From Patagioenas fasciata (lineage: Eukaryota; Chordata; Aves; Columbiformes; Columbidae): DNA of 64,000 bases. Below the pieces are notes generated by a model that was given only the letters and a program-made list of their open reading frames with translations, made no database searches and had not been told where the DNA came from. Shown piece after piece: positions 1-12,700 of the stretch (positions are counted from its first letter, which is position 1; every line of letters begins with the position of its first letter). The translations under genes were made by a program, and so were the position numbers. The stretch covers positions 32,155,501 through 32,219,500 of the forward strand of contig NC_092523.1 of the NCBI RefSeq assembly GCF_037038585.1, read 5' to 3'.

Positions 1-75
1 TCTGAACCCGGCTGGAATCTACCTGTCATGGCATCTGGAAGGAGGGAGTGTCTGCTTTGTTAGCATCATCTGATC

Positions 76-262
76 AAGGACCTTGTCAAGCGGGATAATA
101 AGGAGAAGGGGGGAAATCAAACATAAAGAGGCACAAACTGAACCACTGAACAAGGCTCACAGAGACAACAGCAGGGAGCAACCTGCTCAGACAGACTGAC
201 CGGTCAGGGTATGTGGAACAAGAGGATGTTTGTTTCAGCAAGATGAGCTGGACAAGGTCCTT
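76..262. repeat. 12-bp inverted repeat pair
   Basis: AAGGACCTTGTC at 76-87 is the exact reverse complement of GACAAGGTCCTT at 251-262. The right arm extends to a 15-base palindrome, interrupted only at its centre, at 251-265. Both arms share the core CAAGG-N-CCTTG. The function is unknown, and a chance match or the remnant of an unrecognised repeat are both possible. Confidence 0.4.
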
Positions 263-795
263 GTCAAAATGCAGCAAGCACCAAGCCCTGACAGCCAAAG
301 GAGAGAAGGGAACTTGGCTGTCAGTACTTGTGCAAGTCCTACATGTAGGTGATATTGAAACTGATGCTGGTTGATGGTGGAAAGCAGCAGCCACATCCAC
401 CAGCCTGGAATGGAGACATCAGGTCCCCGCGCTGGGCTGCAGCAGCTGGACAGGAGGACACACAGTCCTGGAGCTGCAGGTGGCAGCCCCTTCTTGTAAC
501 TGCCCTTTACACTACCTAGGTTGCACAATCTGAGACAGAAAATAGTCAGATACAGTAATGTAAGAAATGTATTCCAGAAAAGACACTTTTAAAAAAGAAA
601 AATCCACCAGCAATACCTTGCATATACCTTGCCTGAGGGGAAGAACTGAGTGGTACCACTTACGACAAGAACGTTTTGTTTCAATTTGCCACACACTCCA
701 GCCTCCTCCTCAAACCCCAGCTACCTTTGACCCAGCTCCTGACAAGAAGCCTGTAATTTACCTTTGTTTCCACTACTATTTTCTTGTGAATGTTT

Positions 796-801
796 AATAA
801 A
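796..801 (+). promoter_or_regulatory. Possible polyadenylation signal AATAAA
   Basis: This is a canonical hexamer in AT-rich sequence. It could serve a plus-strand gene ending left of ZDHHC2 (MICU3 in the order I recall), but no coding exon of such a gene is visible, so it may be a chance hexamer. Confidence 0.2.
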
Positions 802-1849
802 TACAAGCATGAAAAAACTGCCCCAACTAAACTCTCCTGTTGTAGAGAGAGGCTGCCTGAGTACAGTCATTTGGGAAATGTGTCCATGAATACCTATGGT
901 TTAGATTATCCCAGGATTTACTTCTGCTACAATGCAATGCTCCTTTGGATATGCTCATTCTTGAGTTGCTCTGCAAAAAAAAAAAATCTGCAGGTTGTAC
1001 CACAGAGGAAGGAGGAAAGGCATGGAAGAAAGGGTCTCTCATGACCCATCTGGAGAGTGATGAGAGTTGTGGAGAGAACAGAAAGGAACTGTGGGTGTGA
1101 AGAAGAGTAGAGAGAGGCCACATCCATGGGGAGAACCTACAAGGGCAGGACACAGGGATTCTTCACAGTTCTCTGACCAAAGGATACTCCAAGATAATTT
1201 GGAGTGCTAGTCAAGCCTGGCTTTTCTGTCCTAACTAAATTAAAGTGAGGTTTGCCTGTTTATTTCACTAAATGGCCTAATTTTGAACAAGAATGACCAT
1301 AATTCTGGAGCTCTGGTAAAGACTGTGTTATAATAATTATCATTAATGTAATTATTAGCATACTAAATAAGAAAATTCTGATTATTGAGAAATCTGAGCA
1401 GTGAGAAGAGGGTGCTAGTGGCCATGGAAAAATTTGAAAGCTGGACTATACAAGCCCATTTCTTTGAGGGGTAATAAAAAGCTTCTGACCAGAAACACTA
1501 TGATATAATTTCAGGACTTTGTAACACATCATTTTTTCATTCCCACATCTCTGGTGAACTGCCACCTCTCTATATACATAATTTTACATAATAACTATTA
1601 TTTCAAGGAATTAATTACTGTGCTAAAAAGTCTTCTCTACTATTTACCATGTTTCCCTGGCATGTGTCACTGTTAATAAGCCCAGTATCACATGCAGCAT
1701 TTTGAAATGGTTTATAGGAGAAAGCTTTTCATAGCCCCCGGTACGATGCAAAAACTAATTCACCCTTAAGTGTTCAGCTGCTAATGTCTCATGGAACAGC
1801 CACGTGTCCCTGGGAACACACAACACATGAGATGTGTTATCCTTTGTAC

Positions 1850-1972
1850 CTGAGAGAGGTCACTGTCAGGTATTTCTATCAAATTCATTAAATTGCCTTC
1901 ATTTCTTTTAATTTTTGCCAGTAAAGCATGGGGTACACCTTCAAGTGGTAGTAGTTTTGTTCCTTCTAAATT
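1850..1972 (-). other. Unidentified exon-like segment a
   Basis: This is an open segment of exactly 41 codons. On the minus strand it is preceded by an acceptor-like TTGTTATTCTTTACAG and followed by CAG|GTACAA, so it could be a symmetrical (phase 0-0) exon. The product has a balanced composition, with motifs such as EGVPHALLAKIKRNEG and LIEIPDSDLSQ. I do not recognise the family. It could be a real exon of an unannotated minus-strand gene, a decayed pseudogene or chance. It is the downstream member of a set with segments c and b. Confidence 0.3.
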
Positions 1973-2286
1973 CTGTAAAGAATAACAATGGATGTTTTCA
2001 TTAAACATACTGAAGTCAAATCCTTTAAATGTTCTATTAAGATGTTTGCTTCAGTGATAATTTGCATAATTAACTACAGGTAAAATAAAATTGTCTTATT
2101 GGTTATGTCGGCTTTGGTCCCTTTCCTCTTGTTCTGTGAAGTACAGTATGTAGGAATAGCAAATCTAGTTTTTCCATAACATTCACTATATCTCTACTTT
2201 TTTAATGTATAATATTTAATTCCCCATCACACAAAAGCTTTTCTTAAGTTATTACATTCCAGCCTTTCAATGGTATCATATTTTGT

Positions 2287-2363
2287 TCATTTCTCTTCTA
2301 TAACGACTATAAGTTGTGGAGACGGTTTCACTGAGCCATTCACAGTGATATATGAGTCTTTTT
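2287..2363 (-). other. Unidentified exon-like segment c
   Basis: After an acceptor-like CCTATTCAAG this minus-strand segment reads 24 codons and then TGA. If joined to the split G at the end of segment b, the frame continues without a break. The product includes DSYITVNGSVKPSPQ and ends VVIEEK before the stop. It may be a terminal exon, or an exon of a decayed gene in which the TGA is a mutation. The family is not recognised, and the acceptor has only a weak pyrimidine tract. Confidence 0.25.
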
Positions 2364-2485
2364 CTTGAATAGGCAAAGATCATTTACTGCCATGGGATAT
2401 GTAATATTCCTCTCAACACATCATTCTGTATTGCTCATTCACATGGTTCATCGTGGCTAACTGGAATTCCTTGGCCCCATCTTAC

Positions 2486-2705
2486 CGTAATGAAGGGCAC
2501 GTAATTTTGCATTATGTGAAAACACTGCAGCCATACAGTCAACTTCTTTTTCTGGGTCTTCAATAAACACGCTAGCAACTCTGTTTTGTACTCTGGAACC
2601 TGGCAGTACACCTACTATTGTTGTTGTCATATTTTCTCTATTCATTTTTTCTCTTTCACAGCCTGTTTCTTCATCTATGGCAGTTGTACACCTTCCAGGT
2701 TGTGA
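2486..2705 (-). other. Unidentified exon-like segment b
   Basis: An open minus-strand frame of about 73 codons runs from just after a TAA at 2706-2708 to a good donor, TACG|GTAAGA, whose intron would start at 2485. The product contains ASVFIEDPEKEVDCMAAV and NAKLRALHY, which look like folded-protein sequence rather than low complexity. I do not recognise it. I cannot fix its 5' splice site because the candidate acceptors have poor pyrimidine tracts. An intron of 122 bases would separate it from segment c. Confidence 0.3.
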
Positions 2706-3617
2706 TTACGTGTAACCTTATACAAGCCTTTTTTCCAAGCCCTAACACATTTTAATCAGCCAGCTCTTCCCTACCTACAGTGCTGCCAATGCTGTGAGAG
2801 ACTATAGCAGATTGCAGGAATACTGTGGGCCATGCTCTGCATTTCTAATTCTGGAAGGATAATTCAGCAACAATTTGGGTGCACCTACTGCAGCACAGTC
2901 TGGGTTTACTATGCCATTCCACAAGCGTTTGGTTACGATGGCTGTAACGCGAAGCCTCATCAGGAAAGTGAGTCAGCACAACCCTCGGATACCTTCGTTT
3001 GGCCAAACACCCGCCATGGGCAGGGCCAGCCACCGAGACCTCCCACAGCCTCTTGCACGCTTCTTGTTCGTTATGTGTCATTCTGAAACGTTATTTGCAC
3101 ACAGAGCAGCGCTTTTCTTAACCAAGTGTTTTAAAGTATTCCCAAGGTGTCTCCATCCCTGCTCCAGAGGCGGAAAAGATGCGCTGAGCACCGGGAGTTC
3201 AGCGGGAACAGATGGCCACGTAGCGCCCAAAGGCTCCCGCACCTGCCGGGTGCCCGAGGCACGTAACTCATTTTCTAACGAGCTGAGCTGCCCCGGGGCC
3301 CGGCCCCAAGCTTCAAGGGAGTGCTTCCCGCTCTCGCCCACAGGGGCCAGCTGACCGTTTCCCTCCCCGCCAGGCCCGGGGCGTCCGGAGCCAGCCGGTC
3401 CCCGAGGGGACGCTGTGGCCCCTCGGCCGGCCCTTCCCCCCTGCCCTGCCCTGCCCTGCCCCGGGGGGGAGCGGCGGGCGGTGGGAGGAGCGGCCCGGCC
3501 GGCCCTGCCGCGCCGGAGAGCCCTGTCAGCGCGGGAGGGAGGGGCCGGGGCGGGCTCCGGCGGGGAGCACGGCCGGGGCGCGGGCCCCCGGAGCGAGCGG
3601 CCGGGATGCGGTGCGGG

Positions 3618-3628
3618 AAGATGGCGGC
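3618..3628 (+). promoter_or_regulatory. YY1-type element over the start codon
   Basis: AAGATGGCGGC matches the YY1 consensus core and contains the proposed ZDHHC2 start codon at 3621, which also has a strong context (A at -3, G at +4). YY1 elements at or just after the start site are common in CpG-island promoters. This suggests the transcription start lies close upstream, giving a short 5'UTR. Binding itself is inference. Confidence 0.5.
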
Positions 3629-3777
3629 ACCGCCGCCGCCGCCACCAGCCGGGGCGCCAGGCGCTTGGGGGGGCGTGCGGCGGCGCTGCCAGCGGCTGCT
3701 CTACTGGGTGCCAGTGCTCTTCATCTCCAGCATCCTCTGCTGGTCCTACTACGCCTATGTCACCCAGCTCTGCCTGC
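3621..3777 (+). CDS. ZDHHC2: ZDHHC2 coding exon 1
   Basis: This exon encodes residues 1-52 plus one base (donor C|GTGAGT). It begins [14 protein letters not shown], a proline/alanine-rich stretch about nine residues longer than I recall in human. It continues through RRRC into TM1 ([20 protein letters not shown]). The frame stays open upstream to about 3321, but the only other in-frame ATG is at 3606, which would add MRCGK in a weaker context. Confidence 0.95.
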
Positions 3778-6700
3778 GTGAGTGCCGCCGCGGCGGGCGG
3801 GGGGCGCGACGGGCTCCCGTGGGACGGGGCCGGGAGCAGCCGGGCTCCCACCGCCCGCTCCTGCCGGGACGGGGCTGGCGGGGCGAGGGGCGGTGGCGGC
3901 GGCGTGTGTTGTTTATCAGCGCTGGGACCACCCCTGGCCGCCGCGCCCGCGGGCCGGGGCTGCGACACCGCATGCGGCCGGCGACCGGCTGGGCTGGGCG
4001 GGCTGAAGCCTGGGGGAGCGAACCCCACCAGCAGCCCGGCCCCCCACCCGGGACGGCCGGAGTCGAGCTGGGCCTCCGCGCTGCCTTGTTCCTCCCGCCG
4101 CCTGGTCACGCGTGTTTTCCACTTCCATGCGAGGAGGGAGCCGATCGCACCAGGCTTGTCACGGGTGTTTTCCTCCGTGGGGTGCGGAGCATGTGACACT
4201 CCAGCCCTGAACGTGGGAACCGGAGGTTCTCTGTGCAGGTGGCGTAAGCAAAGTTACCTGTCCTTTCCCTTCCGCTGCGTGACAGCACACAAATATATAC
4301 ATACATATATACAGGGTCTTCTGTCAGCTAAGATGGAAACAGGAATGGGTAGCAGAAAATACCAGAGGGTCCCAGCACCACTTTTCAGTCATCTAGAAGA
4401 TGTCCAACTGTCACAACTTCTTGATCCTTCTTTGGCATCAGCAGCCCACAAGTCACTGGGAAATCATCCTGACTGTGCTCCTTGGCTCTCGCTTAGCGTG
4501 AGGCAAAAAATTAATCACGTATTGGAGATCTGTGTGTGATTTGAGTGATTGTGTGAATATGAGTAGTTGACTCAGAAGGATTTCTTAAATGACGAACTTG
4601 CTAAGCTCCCTTGAATCATTTTCAGTTTCTGTTGTGGTATATCCTGTAGCAAACAATCTAATCTTTGAATTTTAGAGGGTAATGTATAGCATACTGATGT
4701 TTCATAAACAGTTTTATAATAATGTCACAAAGGAATACAAAGTAGCTGTTGTCTTCCCTTTCCCCTCAACCGTGGCTGAGATTCATAGTGACTGTTGGTC
4801 ATTCAGTGTCTAAGGAACAGTGATGAGGGGAAAACACCCAACTCAAGCTGAGTGCATTTATATACCTACTTAACTTTGCCAGACTTCAGCTGTTCATGTT
4901 GAAAATCTCAGCAGTCTGGTACCTAATTTTGGATTTTTTTTTTTTTTTTAACAGAAGACTCTGATAAAATTTGTGTCCTACAGATGCTTGGCTGAGCAGC
5001 TGAGACATTAAGCAGAAAATGATTGCCAGGCCTAGCCACATCTGTTTTGGAGGGAGATAACCAGCACTTGGTGTGGTTCCTTTATTGGAGGTAGACTTTT
5101 TACATCTTTTTTTCACCAACAATGTTCAGATCTGCTAGTGTTAAATGCTGCTCTTCAACTAGGAAGTGGGACTTGAGTTGCTCTGAAGAGAGGACTGAAG
5201 TGTCTGCCTCCAGCACAAGGAAGCGAATTGTCTGGGAGGTTGTAAGCTGACCTGAGGAAGGCAAGGACATTCAGGGGACAGTGACCCTCTAGTTAAAATC
5301 TGTCCAGTGTACACAGCCCCGTGATGCTGACACAGTACAGTAGCCTTGATTCAGACAACAGTGTTTGAGTGATCTGCTGTATTTTTTCTTCTGTATGATT
5401 CGATCTAACAGAGAAGATTGGGTTTTAGCTTGCCTGAAAGCAAATTCCTCTTAAGGAAACGGCACGCTTGAAACTTGCTTCAAGCTATAAACTATGGTAC
5501 CATAATTCCTTGATAACCATGTAAAGCGAAAGGCCTGCAATGGGAGGGGAGGAAGAGGGAATCCCGGGGCTCTGCTAAAACATCTTTTACTGAATTCCTT
5601 TCTATGGACAAAGGTGATTTTTTTTTTTGTTCCCTGCCTTTTCTCCCCTTCTCCATTCTGCCTGGTTCACCAGTTTTCGAATTCAGCATAATAGTTGTCT
5701 CTGACTTCCGCTAATTCCCTGTTTTATCTTTGCCTGGATGTTTTCCCTCGTTTTTGGCAAACTAAGATAAAATAAACTTATGTCTTGTCTTATTAATGAA
5801 TATTTAGTGTAAACAACAGAAGGAATAGCTAACAACTCTGAGAATGAAAGCCAACGGCAGGAATAGCCTGTAAGTGTTTTAGCGCTTTGAAGCCAGCCTG
5901 TCTGCTCAATGCATCTTTCATTCCTGCAGCACTGACTGCTAACGAGGACATATATAGCTGCTGATTTTATTGCAGCTTACTGTCATTGATGCTAATGACA
6001 ACGTACAGGAAAGAACGTTAACCATTGTGCAGTAGGACTTAGCAAGGACTTTGCATAGTTGAAATGTAAGTGGTTTCTTTGAGCTTTCAACAATGAGTAA
6101 GTGTTGCAAATGTAGTATTTTGAATGTCTTTTGCAATTTCAACTGAATGTTGTAGGAGAGACATTACATTTAAAAAAAAAAAAAAAAGAAAAAACCTACT
6201 GAGGTGATCCCTTTCAGCCCTAAAGCTGAGTAGTTACAGTATTGAGTAGCATTTTAGAAACAACACAAAAAGTTTTAGAAACGGAAAAAAGAATCTGCAA
6301 CTTTTAACTGTACTATTACCATGTCTAGAATTCTGACTGTTTTTTTTAATTAGTTGATTCAGTTAAGTGCTCATGCTGCTTTAACCTTTAAGGAAAAGGA
6401 CAAAGGTATTGAACACTAACAAATTGTTATCTTCTTCCTGCTGGTAATAGAATGCTGGACGTAAATATGTAAAAGAATTGGTTTTAAAATACCTGACTAA
6501 AAATTGCTTCTCTCTAATCCAGTTCCATTCTCTTCATTTTGCCAGTATTGTCATCTCATGGCCCCTCTCTGGCAGTAGCAGTTGTCTTTTCTCCCCAAAT
6601 AGTTTCCTTTATGTTTAAAATTAATGGGCCTTTAAGTATTCTTTCCCTTAAAAAAAATCAAGTGTGTTTATGAAAACTTGACAGTTACAGATTTATTGTT

Positions 6701-9700
6701 CTTCCTCTAAAATGATGAGGAAATACAGGCGATGTACAATGAGTACATTGAACTTTGATACCTGAGGCTGCTGAAATGTCAACCTACGATATATGGAACA
6801 ACAACAACATGAAGTGCAATTGGAATTCCTTCCCCTGGCCCCTACATCCTCCTGTACTCTGAAAATACATACCGGATTCTGTAAACTCTGCATATGAAAG
6901 AATTTTTTTTTCTTATATCTTTCTTCTTATGTGTATCTCTAATCTAGGTTAGCAGAAATATTTGGGACTTAGAGTAGTTACCCACTTCATGCTTTGAGTA
7001 AGGCAGAACCAGTAGTTATTTGCACTGTTTGTGACAGTTGTTTGTCAAATATGTTCTTGGCAAAGTGGGACGTTGAGATCCTTTTGGTTTTTGTTTTGTT
7101 TTCCTACTGGTTTGTGATTTGGAGTTGCACGTAAGAAGGAAAATGTGAAAATTTAACAGTGCTGTGGCATGTTTTTAGTGACAATATCAACTATGCTGGT
7201 GAAAGGACTATCTGAAAAATACAAATTGCTTGTGTATGTTCTGTTTTGATCTGTTTTTGCGTGTCACTGATTTTAATTCTAAGGATAATGTGCTTGGTCA
7301 GGGAGTCCTGTCTGAAAATGCAGCTTGAATTTATAATTTTGAAGAAGGGAAATATATTTGCTGTGAAACAGAAATAAGCAATAAGTGTTTCCTGACTATT
7401 TGAGTGAGGGGAAAGTGAGAAAATACTCCTACCTGCTGAGTGATTTGACTGGTTTGGGAGAGTGACTTCAGCATAGCTGAAAAGAGGGACAAGAAGACAT
7501 TCCCAATACACTCAGGAGAGCTCATAAGCTACATCTTTGGTTTTGGAGTAAAATATGTGACTGGGATCTTTCTGCCCCTACCTTCAGTGTGGAACAGAAA
7601 AACATGAAGTGACACCCAGCTGCTAAAGATGTTAATGATCGTGAAAGATTTTTACTGGAGGACCATATTGGTTAGTGCTGAATTCAGGTTTTTGACTCTG
7701 TGTAACATCAGTGGAATGGAATTATAGCAGGATAAAAGGTGCTTCATTCATCACGGTTTAGAGGGAGAATTAATGAGTGCCCTGGAGGCATGGCACAGTG
7801 TGATCAGGGGATCAGAAGCAGCAGAAAATATGGAGATGGAAGCTGACAGACAAAAAAAAAAAAAAAAGAAAAGAAAAAAAATTGTGGGACTCAAGATTTG
7901 GTCAACTGGATTTGAGCTCTTTGCTCAGTATGTTCTCCAAGTGGATCAAAGGATTTATGGTACTTACTGCTCATGTCTTGTAATTGCAGCTTACATTGAG
8001 CTATAGAAATACAAGTGCATTGTAACTCTGCAGTTGGCTATTGTCAAACACAGGTTAAACACCCTGCCTGTAATTGCGGTGCTAAGGCAGCAAAGGATTT
8101 TGTTCAAATGCGTATTTGTATTTTTATACCGTGTTTTGCAAACACCACCTTTTTTATCATCTCAAATCCCTGGGTACTTTTAGAAAAGTTTCACAACTGG
8201 CAGCTGAAGTAAAATAGGCTTCTGAGTTTTAGCCAGCACAACTCCTGGGTGTTTTTAAAAATGTCATTTGATTTCTTTCTCAGATTTTCAAAGACAGCTG
8301 CCGTTCTCCACTTCTGAAGCGGAACTGAAGTCTTCGTTAATTGTGACTGGTTGTCTCTCATGTAGTGTCTAGTCTACTGGCTATGGGATTTATGCCTTGA
8401 AATTTAAATCATGGGTTTAAGTTGAAAACCTAAGGTCTATGGTGAAGATAAAATTATTATATGAGATTGTCTTTTCAGTTAAAGATTTAACACTGCTTGA
8501 TAGATAACAGCTTGAATAGATGTACTTGTCAGGGTGTACTCTTTCTTTGCTAAAAAGGATCTGGTCATACAACTTCTCTAGAAGTAGTCTTCACTCTTCA
8601 GGTAGTCTCTGTGGCTTGGAAATTAAACAGGAAGTTTGTAAAGATGAAAATCAGATCAAGTCTTGGGCATACTCCATTCAAAAGCAGTGGTTTTGTGACC
8701 TTACTAAAAAGGTATCGAATAGCAGCTTGCTGCTGGGTAGGTGTTGATGTAGTTTGAATGACACAGCATTAGAGGTGAAAATGAACTTACTGACACTTTC
8801 ACAAATACTGTCAAATCCGAATGTATGAGTTATTGACAACTATTTATGCCAACCTCAAATCTCCCAGAAATAATTATTTCTGTTACTTTTGTCATGAAGG
8901 GCAGTGGTGGTGTCCAAGTCTGCACCTTGTCACTGTGAATCAATGCAAATCATTGCTCTGTCTAGCCAAGAGGTAGTTTTTATTGCAAGTACTGATTTTT
9001 TTTTTTCTAAAGGACTACTGCAGACAAGGATAGAACACTTGTCACACCTATAAAACACTTTTATATGTGCAGAGAGCTGAGTTAAACTGCATCTATAGAT
9101 CAGTGTTTTACAGTTTCAAGTATGCTATAAAGATAAAATACGTACTTAGTTTTGTGAATCAGATCCAAGGTGTTAAATTGTATAAAAGTTTGAGAGGAAC
9201 TGCTATTTATAGATGTGGCTGCAGAGTCTCTGAATCAGATGTGTCTTATTTTCCCATTTCGGAGTTTTAAATATTTTAAAAATGTACATAAAATATGGAA
9301 GCAAGATTTTGTATATCCACTTCCATCAAAGCTTTAAAAATTAATTGCTTTCTCCAGTCTTTTATCTAGTCATTACATTTACTGTTCAGGAACTTTGATT
9401 TTGGGTTTAGAGGTCATGCAAAATTTAATGTTAGAAAAACAATGCAGTTTTTTTAGATTCATTTTATCTTCCAAAATAATTTGGGGTTTTTGGTAGCAGT
9501 GTGTCTTGCCATGTCTGTGGCTACATGGAGATGGATGCTGACTTAATTTTTCCATGGGTGAGTGAGAATAAAGATTTCTAGAGAAAATGAGACGTAGTTC
9601 AAGAAATGGGAAATCCATTTCTATCACTGAATTAAGGTCTGACCCAGTGCAAGGTGCCTGGCTATGTGATTCTCTTCCTAGCAGACTAATTTGGTGGTGG

Positions 9701-12700
9701 AGTTCTAGCAGGCAATTTTGAGACACTATGGTGCCTCTTTGCCTGCCAAGGCAGCATTCCTAATGCTGCATGACTTTCTCCCCGTGAGGAAGACTACCAG
9801 CAAGTGTGGGATGAATTCCCCAGGCTTCTCTGGGTGTCCTCTTCACCCTAGACTTTTTCTTGTCTTCTGTAACACAACTTTCTGTCCTCAATCCCAGTTG
9901 TTTTTTGCAAGCACAGGCTGTTCAGCAGCACTGACTACTTGAATGTGCAGTCCCTGCTTCTGGCTGCTTGTGGCTCAAGGAAAGTGGGGAACGATGTTGC
10001 TGGCTCAGGAAATGGGCATCTGCATTGGCCGAAGTCCCATATATGTCCCAGCCTGATCCTGAGCTCTGATGAGCACCGTCTGCAAGCTGCCTGATGAAAC
10101 TGAGAGGCTCTAATTATGTGATAGTCTGCTGGAACGGAACTGTAAATGGCATCCTGACACTTCAGCAGTGGAAGGCTGGTTCTTAATGAAATTGGCCCCT
10201 GCAGTATCTCAGGCGAGCAGAGCTGTAACTTTTTAATGACTTCTTGAAGACAGGTCATGGTTTTATAATTTTCTCTATCTCTAAATATACATAAGCTATC
10301 ATTCCATTCCTCTCTCAAAGGGTTTTACCCTGTTTCCTCCCAGATTGTAGAAATTGCTTAACGGTTGGGATTGGTGTGTCCTTGGTGGTTATTTTAGTCA
10401 TTGTAGACAGAAGTACTTTTTACTTTTATTATTTGTGTGCTGTTTGACTACTGGTAAGTGAATTTGCAGCATTTAAGCTGATGTTTATTAATGACAGGCT
10501 GCACAGTCTGACCTACTTTTCTGTGCACTACCAGCAGTGAATATAAACCCTTGGAAGAGAAATGAGAAAATTGCCAGAAAGACCGTTACAGGTGATTAAC
10601 AGAAGACTATGTGATCAAATACTATTGAATAACATAGCAATGCTATGTCACTGTATCTACTGAAAAATATAAAATTTGGTTTAAATAAATATATCCCATG
10701 TGCTGTTCAGAAGGTGGGAAAAAATAGCAAACATTTATTTAATCAAATCCAAAATGAAAGGTTTTTTTCTTGCCAGAAAATTACTTTCCATGCACTTATA
10801 TGGTGTGATTTTAGACTTACAAGTGGTTACCCTAAGAAGCCATGCTACAAATACAGTGAGTTTAACCTTTAAGAAAAGTTTAAGAGAGAGTTTGATTTGC
10901 AAGGGCTATTTTTTTTTTCTGTGAGTCAATTCTGCTACATTTGTGAAAATGAAACAAAACAAACAAAACCAAACAAAAGCCCCAAACCAACAACAAACCA
11001 AACCAAACCAACCAAACAAAAACCGCTTTATAACCTCTGTGGTCCTACAGGTGCCTGTCTGTTACTTTCCCACGTATTATACCCCCTTCAGGGAGCCATC
11101 ATGAAAGGTGATTTAGAAGGGTATATGCAGGAGTCATACTTCACTTTGGGAAAAGCTGCAGGTTATTGGATATCTTGCATATTCCTCTCTGTCACTGTGT
11201 GAGGGGATGTTTGTCAAGCAGCACAGCCAGTCTCCTCCTAAACACCAGTTGCAGTAATTGTGGAGAAAATCATGGTAAGATTGAAGATCTGGCATCCCTC
11301 TTCAGCCTGACCTCTTCTGCTTTGGTCTCTTATCATGGTTGCAGCTTGGGAGGATGTGAAATAATTCTGAGTTATGGTCAGGTGGTAAAAGAGGTTAAAA
11401 TGATGAGATGTATCCGAAAAGCTCATTCTCACCCTAATGGCATTAACTGGATGTCTTTGGGCACTCATGTTGTAGCCTTTGTGGTGTGCAGCTCCTGACT
11501 GTCAGGAAGATTTGGCTTCTAAGCTAGATACCACTAGAGTTGAAAAGATTGTCCACCGAGCAGGTGCAGACTCTGAAGAGGACATTTCATCTGGGTAGTG
11601 GGCAGAAACTTTGAAAAGGTGTAAGCTTGCAGTCAGGTAGAAATTATTAAATTTGAATTTATTAGTGGTGTTGGTCCCTCACAGATATGTGGATTAGTTA
11701 TTGTTGGGCAGAAAATAAGTCTAAAACACATTAATTAATACGTTTTATCCAAGGTTAAGGGGGAAAAAAAGATGACAGCTGCTTTCACAGCAGTGCTCTG
11801 TGCCATTCCCTTGTTAGGAGAGGAAAATGCCACAAATCATTGTGAAAGGTTGGTTAAGTAGATACAATTTTGAAACTGGTGATTCTGCAATGTATGCTTG
11901 GCTACGGCTTTTTAATTAGCAGAGAGCAGTCATTCCAAGAAGACTGGCAAAATTTCTGCATAACCTTCTGACCATACCAAGTAGAGAAAGAAAAACAGAA
12001 TCTGAGCAGTGACTGGTTTGTCCTAATTTGAGAGCTCCAGCGCTTTTACATTGCACATTGACTCCAAAGATGTCTTTTGCTTGTTTCTGGTGAATGACTG
12101 TTTACTTACAATTTTACAGTTTTTGTGCGTTGTTTTACTGCAACATCTGTGGTCCTCAGAGTGAAATGTGTGTGCATGTTCCTGCAGTTTCTAGATGAAT
12201 ATTTAGTTTATCAAGCTCTAAAGATTTTTCTTAGGTGAAGTGGAAAACTGAGGACAGAATAGAGTTTGCTTGTGCAACTTCTGTGATGTCTTTCTGATTT
12301 TTTTGTGCTTATTTACTGTTTTCCCTCCAGTAAAATAGATGCCCATTTTGGTAGAGCTATAGTCAAATATCCATTTTAGTAGACCTATGATTCATGTTTG
12401 AGGGGACCTCAGCTCCTCTAGTCCAACCTGCTCATCAAAGCAGTGTTAGCTGTCAGATCAAGCCAGCTTGTTCAGGATTTTGTCAGTTTGAGTCTTGAAA
12501 AACTCCAGAGATGGAGACTGTGAAACCTGTGTGAGCAACTTGGTCCACTGGTGGACTGTTCTCATGGTGGAAAAGTTTTTCCTTGTATCAAATCCAATCT
12601 TCTCCTTTCAGCTTATTCCTATGACTCTTGTCCTCCCACGCTGCACCATTATGAAGAGCCCAGCTGCTACTCCCTGGAGGTCCTGGTGGGCCTGTTCCTC

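Larger units (their letters stand above)
1..3170. other. Upstream flank of ZDHHC2, no firm gene
   Basis: I recognise no gene here. By the human order I recall, the 3' end of MICU3 could lie upstream, but I see no EF-hand exon. A plus-strand AATAAA at 796-801 could end a transcript entering from the left, which is inference only. Segments on the minus strand between 1850 and 2705 look protein-like and are listed separately. Near-palindromes sit at 73-87 and 251-265. The rest is AT-rich unique sequence with no repeat I can name. Confidence 0.5.
3170..4110 (+). promoter_or_regulatory. CpG island promoter of ZDHHC2
   Basis: This is the only extended GC-rich, CpG-dense stretch in the window, and it surrounds exon 1. 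It contains several SP1-like GC boxes (for example GGGGCGGGC near 3547), four tandem CCTGC pentamers at 3440-3459 and many G-runs. There is no obvious TATA box. This is typical of a broad housekeeping-type vertebrate promoter. The boundaries are judged by eye, and the transcription start cannot be placed from the sequence. The long open frames on both strands here result from few AT-rich stop codons, not from extra genes. Confidence 0.8.

Noticed and set aside
3321-3620. In-frame N-terminal extension of ZDHHC2
   Set aside because: The frame is open, but it has no ATG before 3606 and a composition typical of CpG-island translation. The family normally starts a few residues before the RRRC/TM1 region.
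3078-4199. 373-codon - strand and other long frames over exon 1
   Set aside because: They lie in the GC-rich CpG island, where stop codons are rare. Their products are Pro/Arg/Ala/Gly-rich and only the frame of exon 1 matches a known protein.
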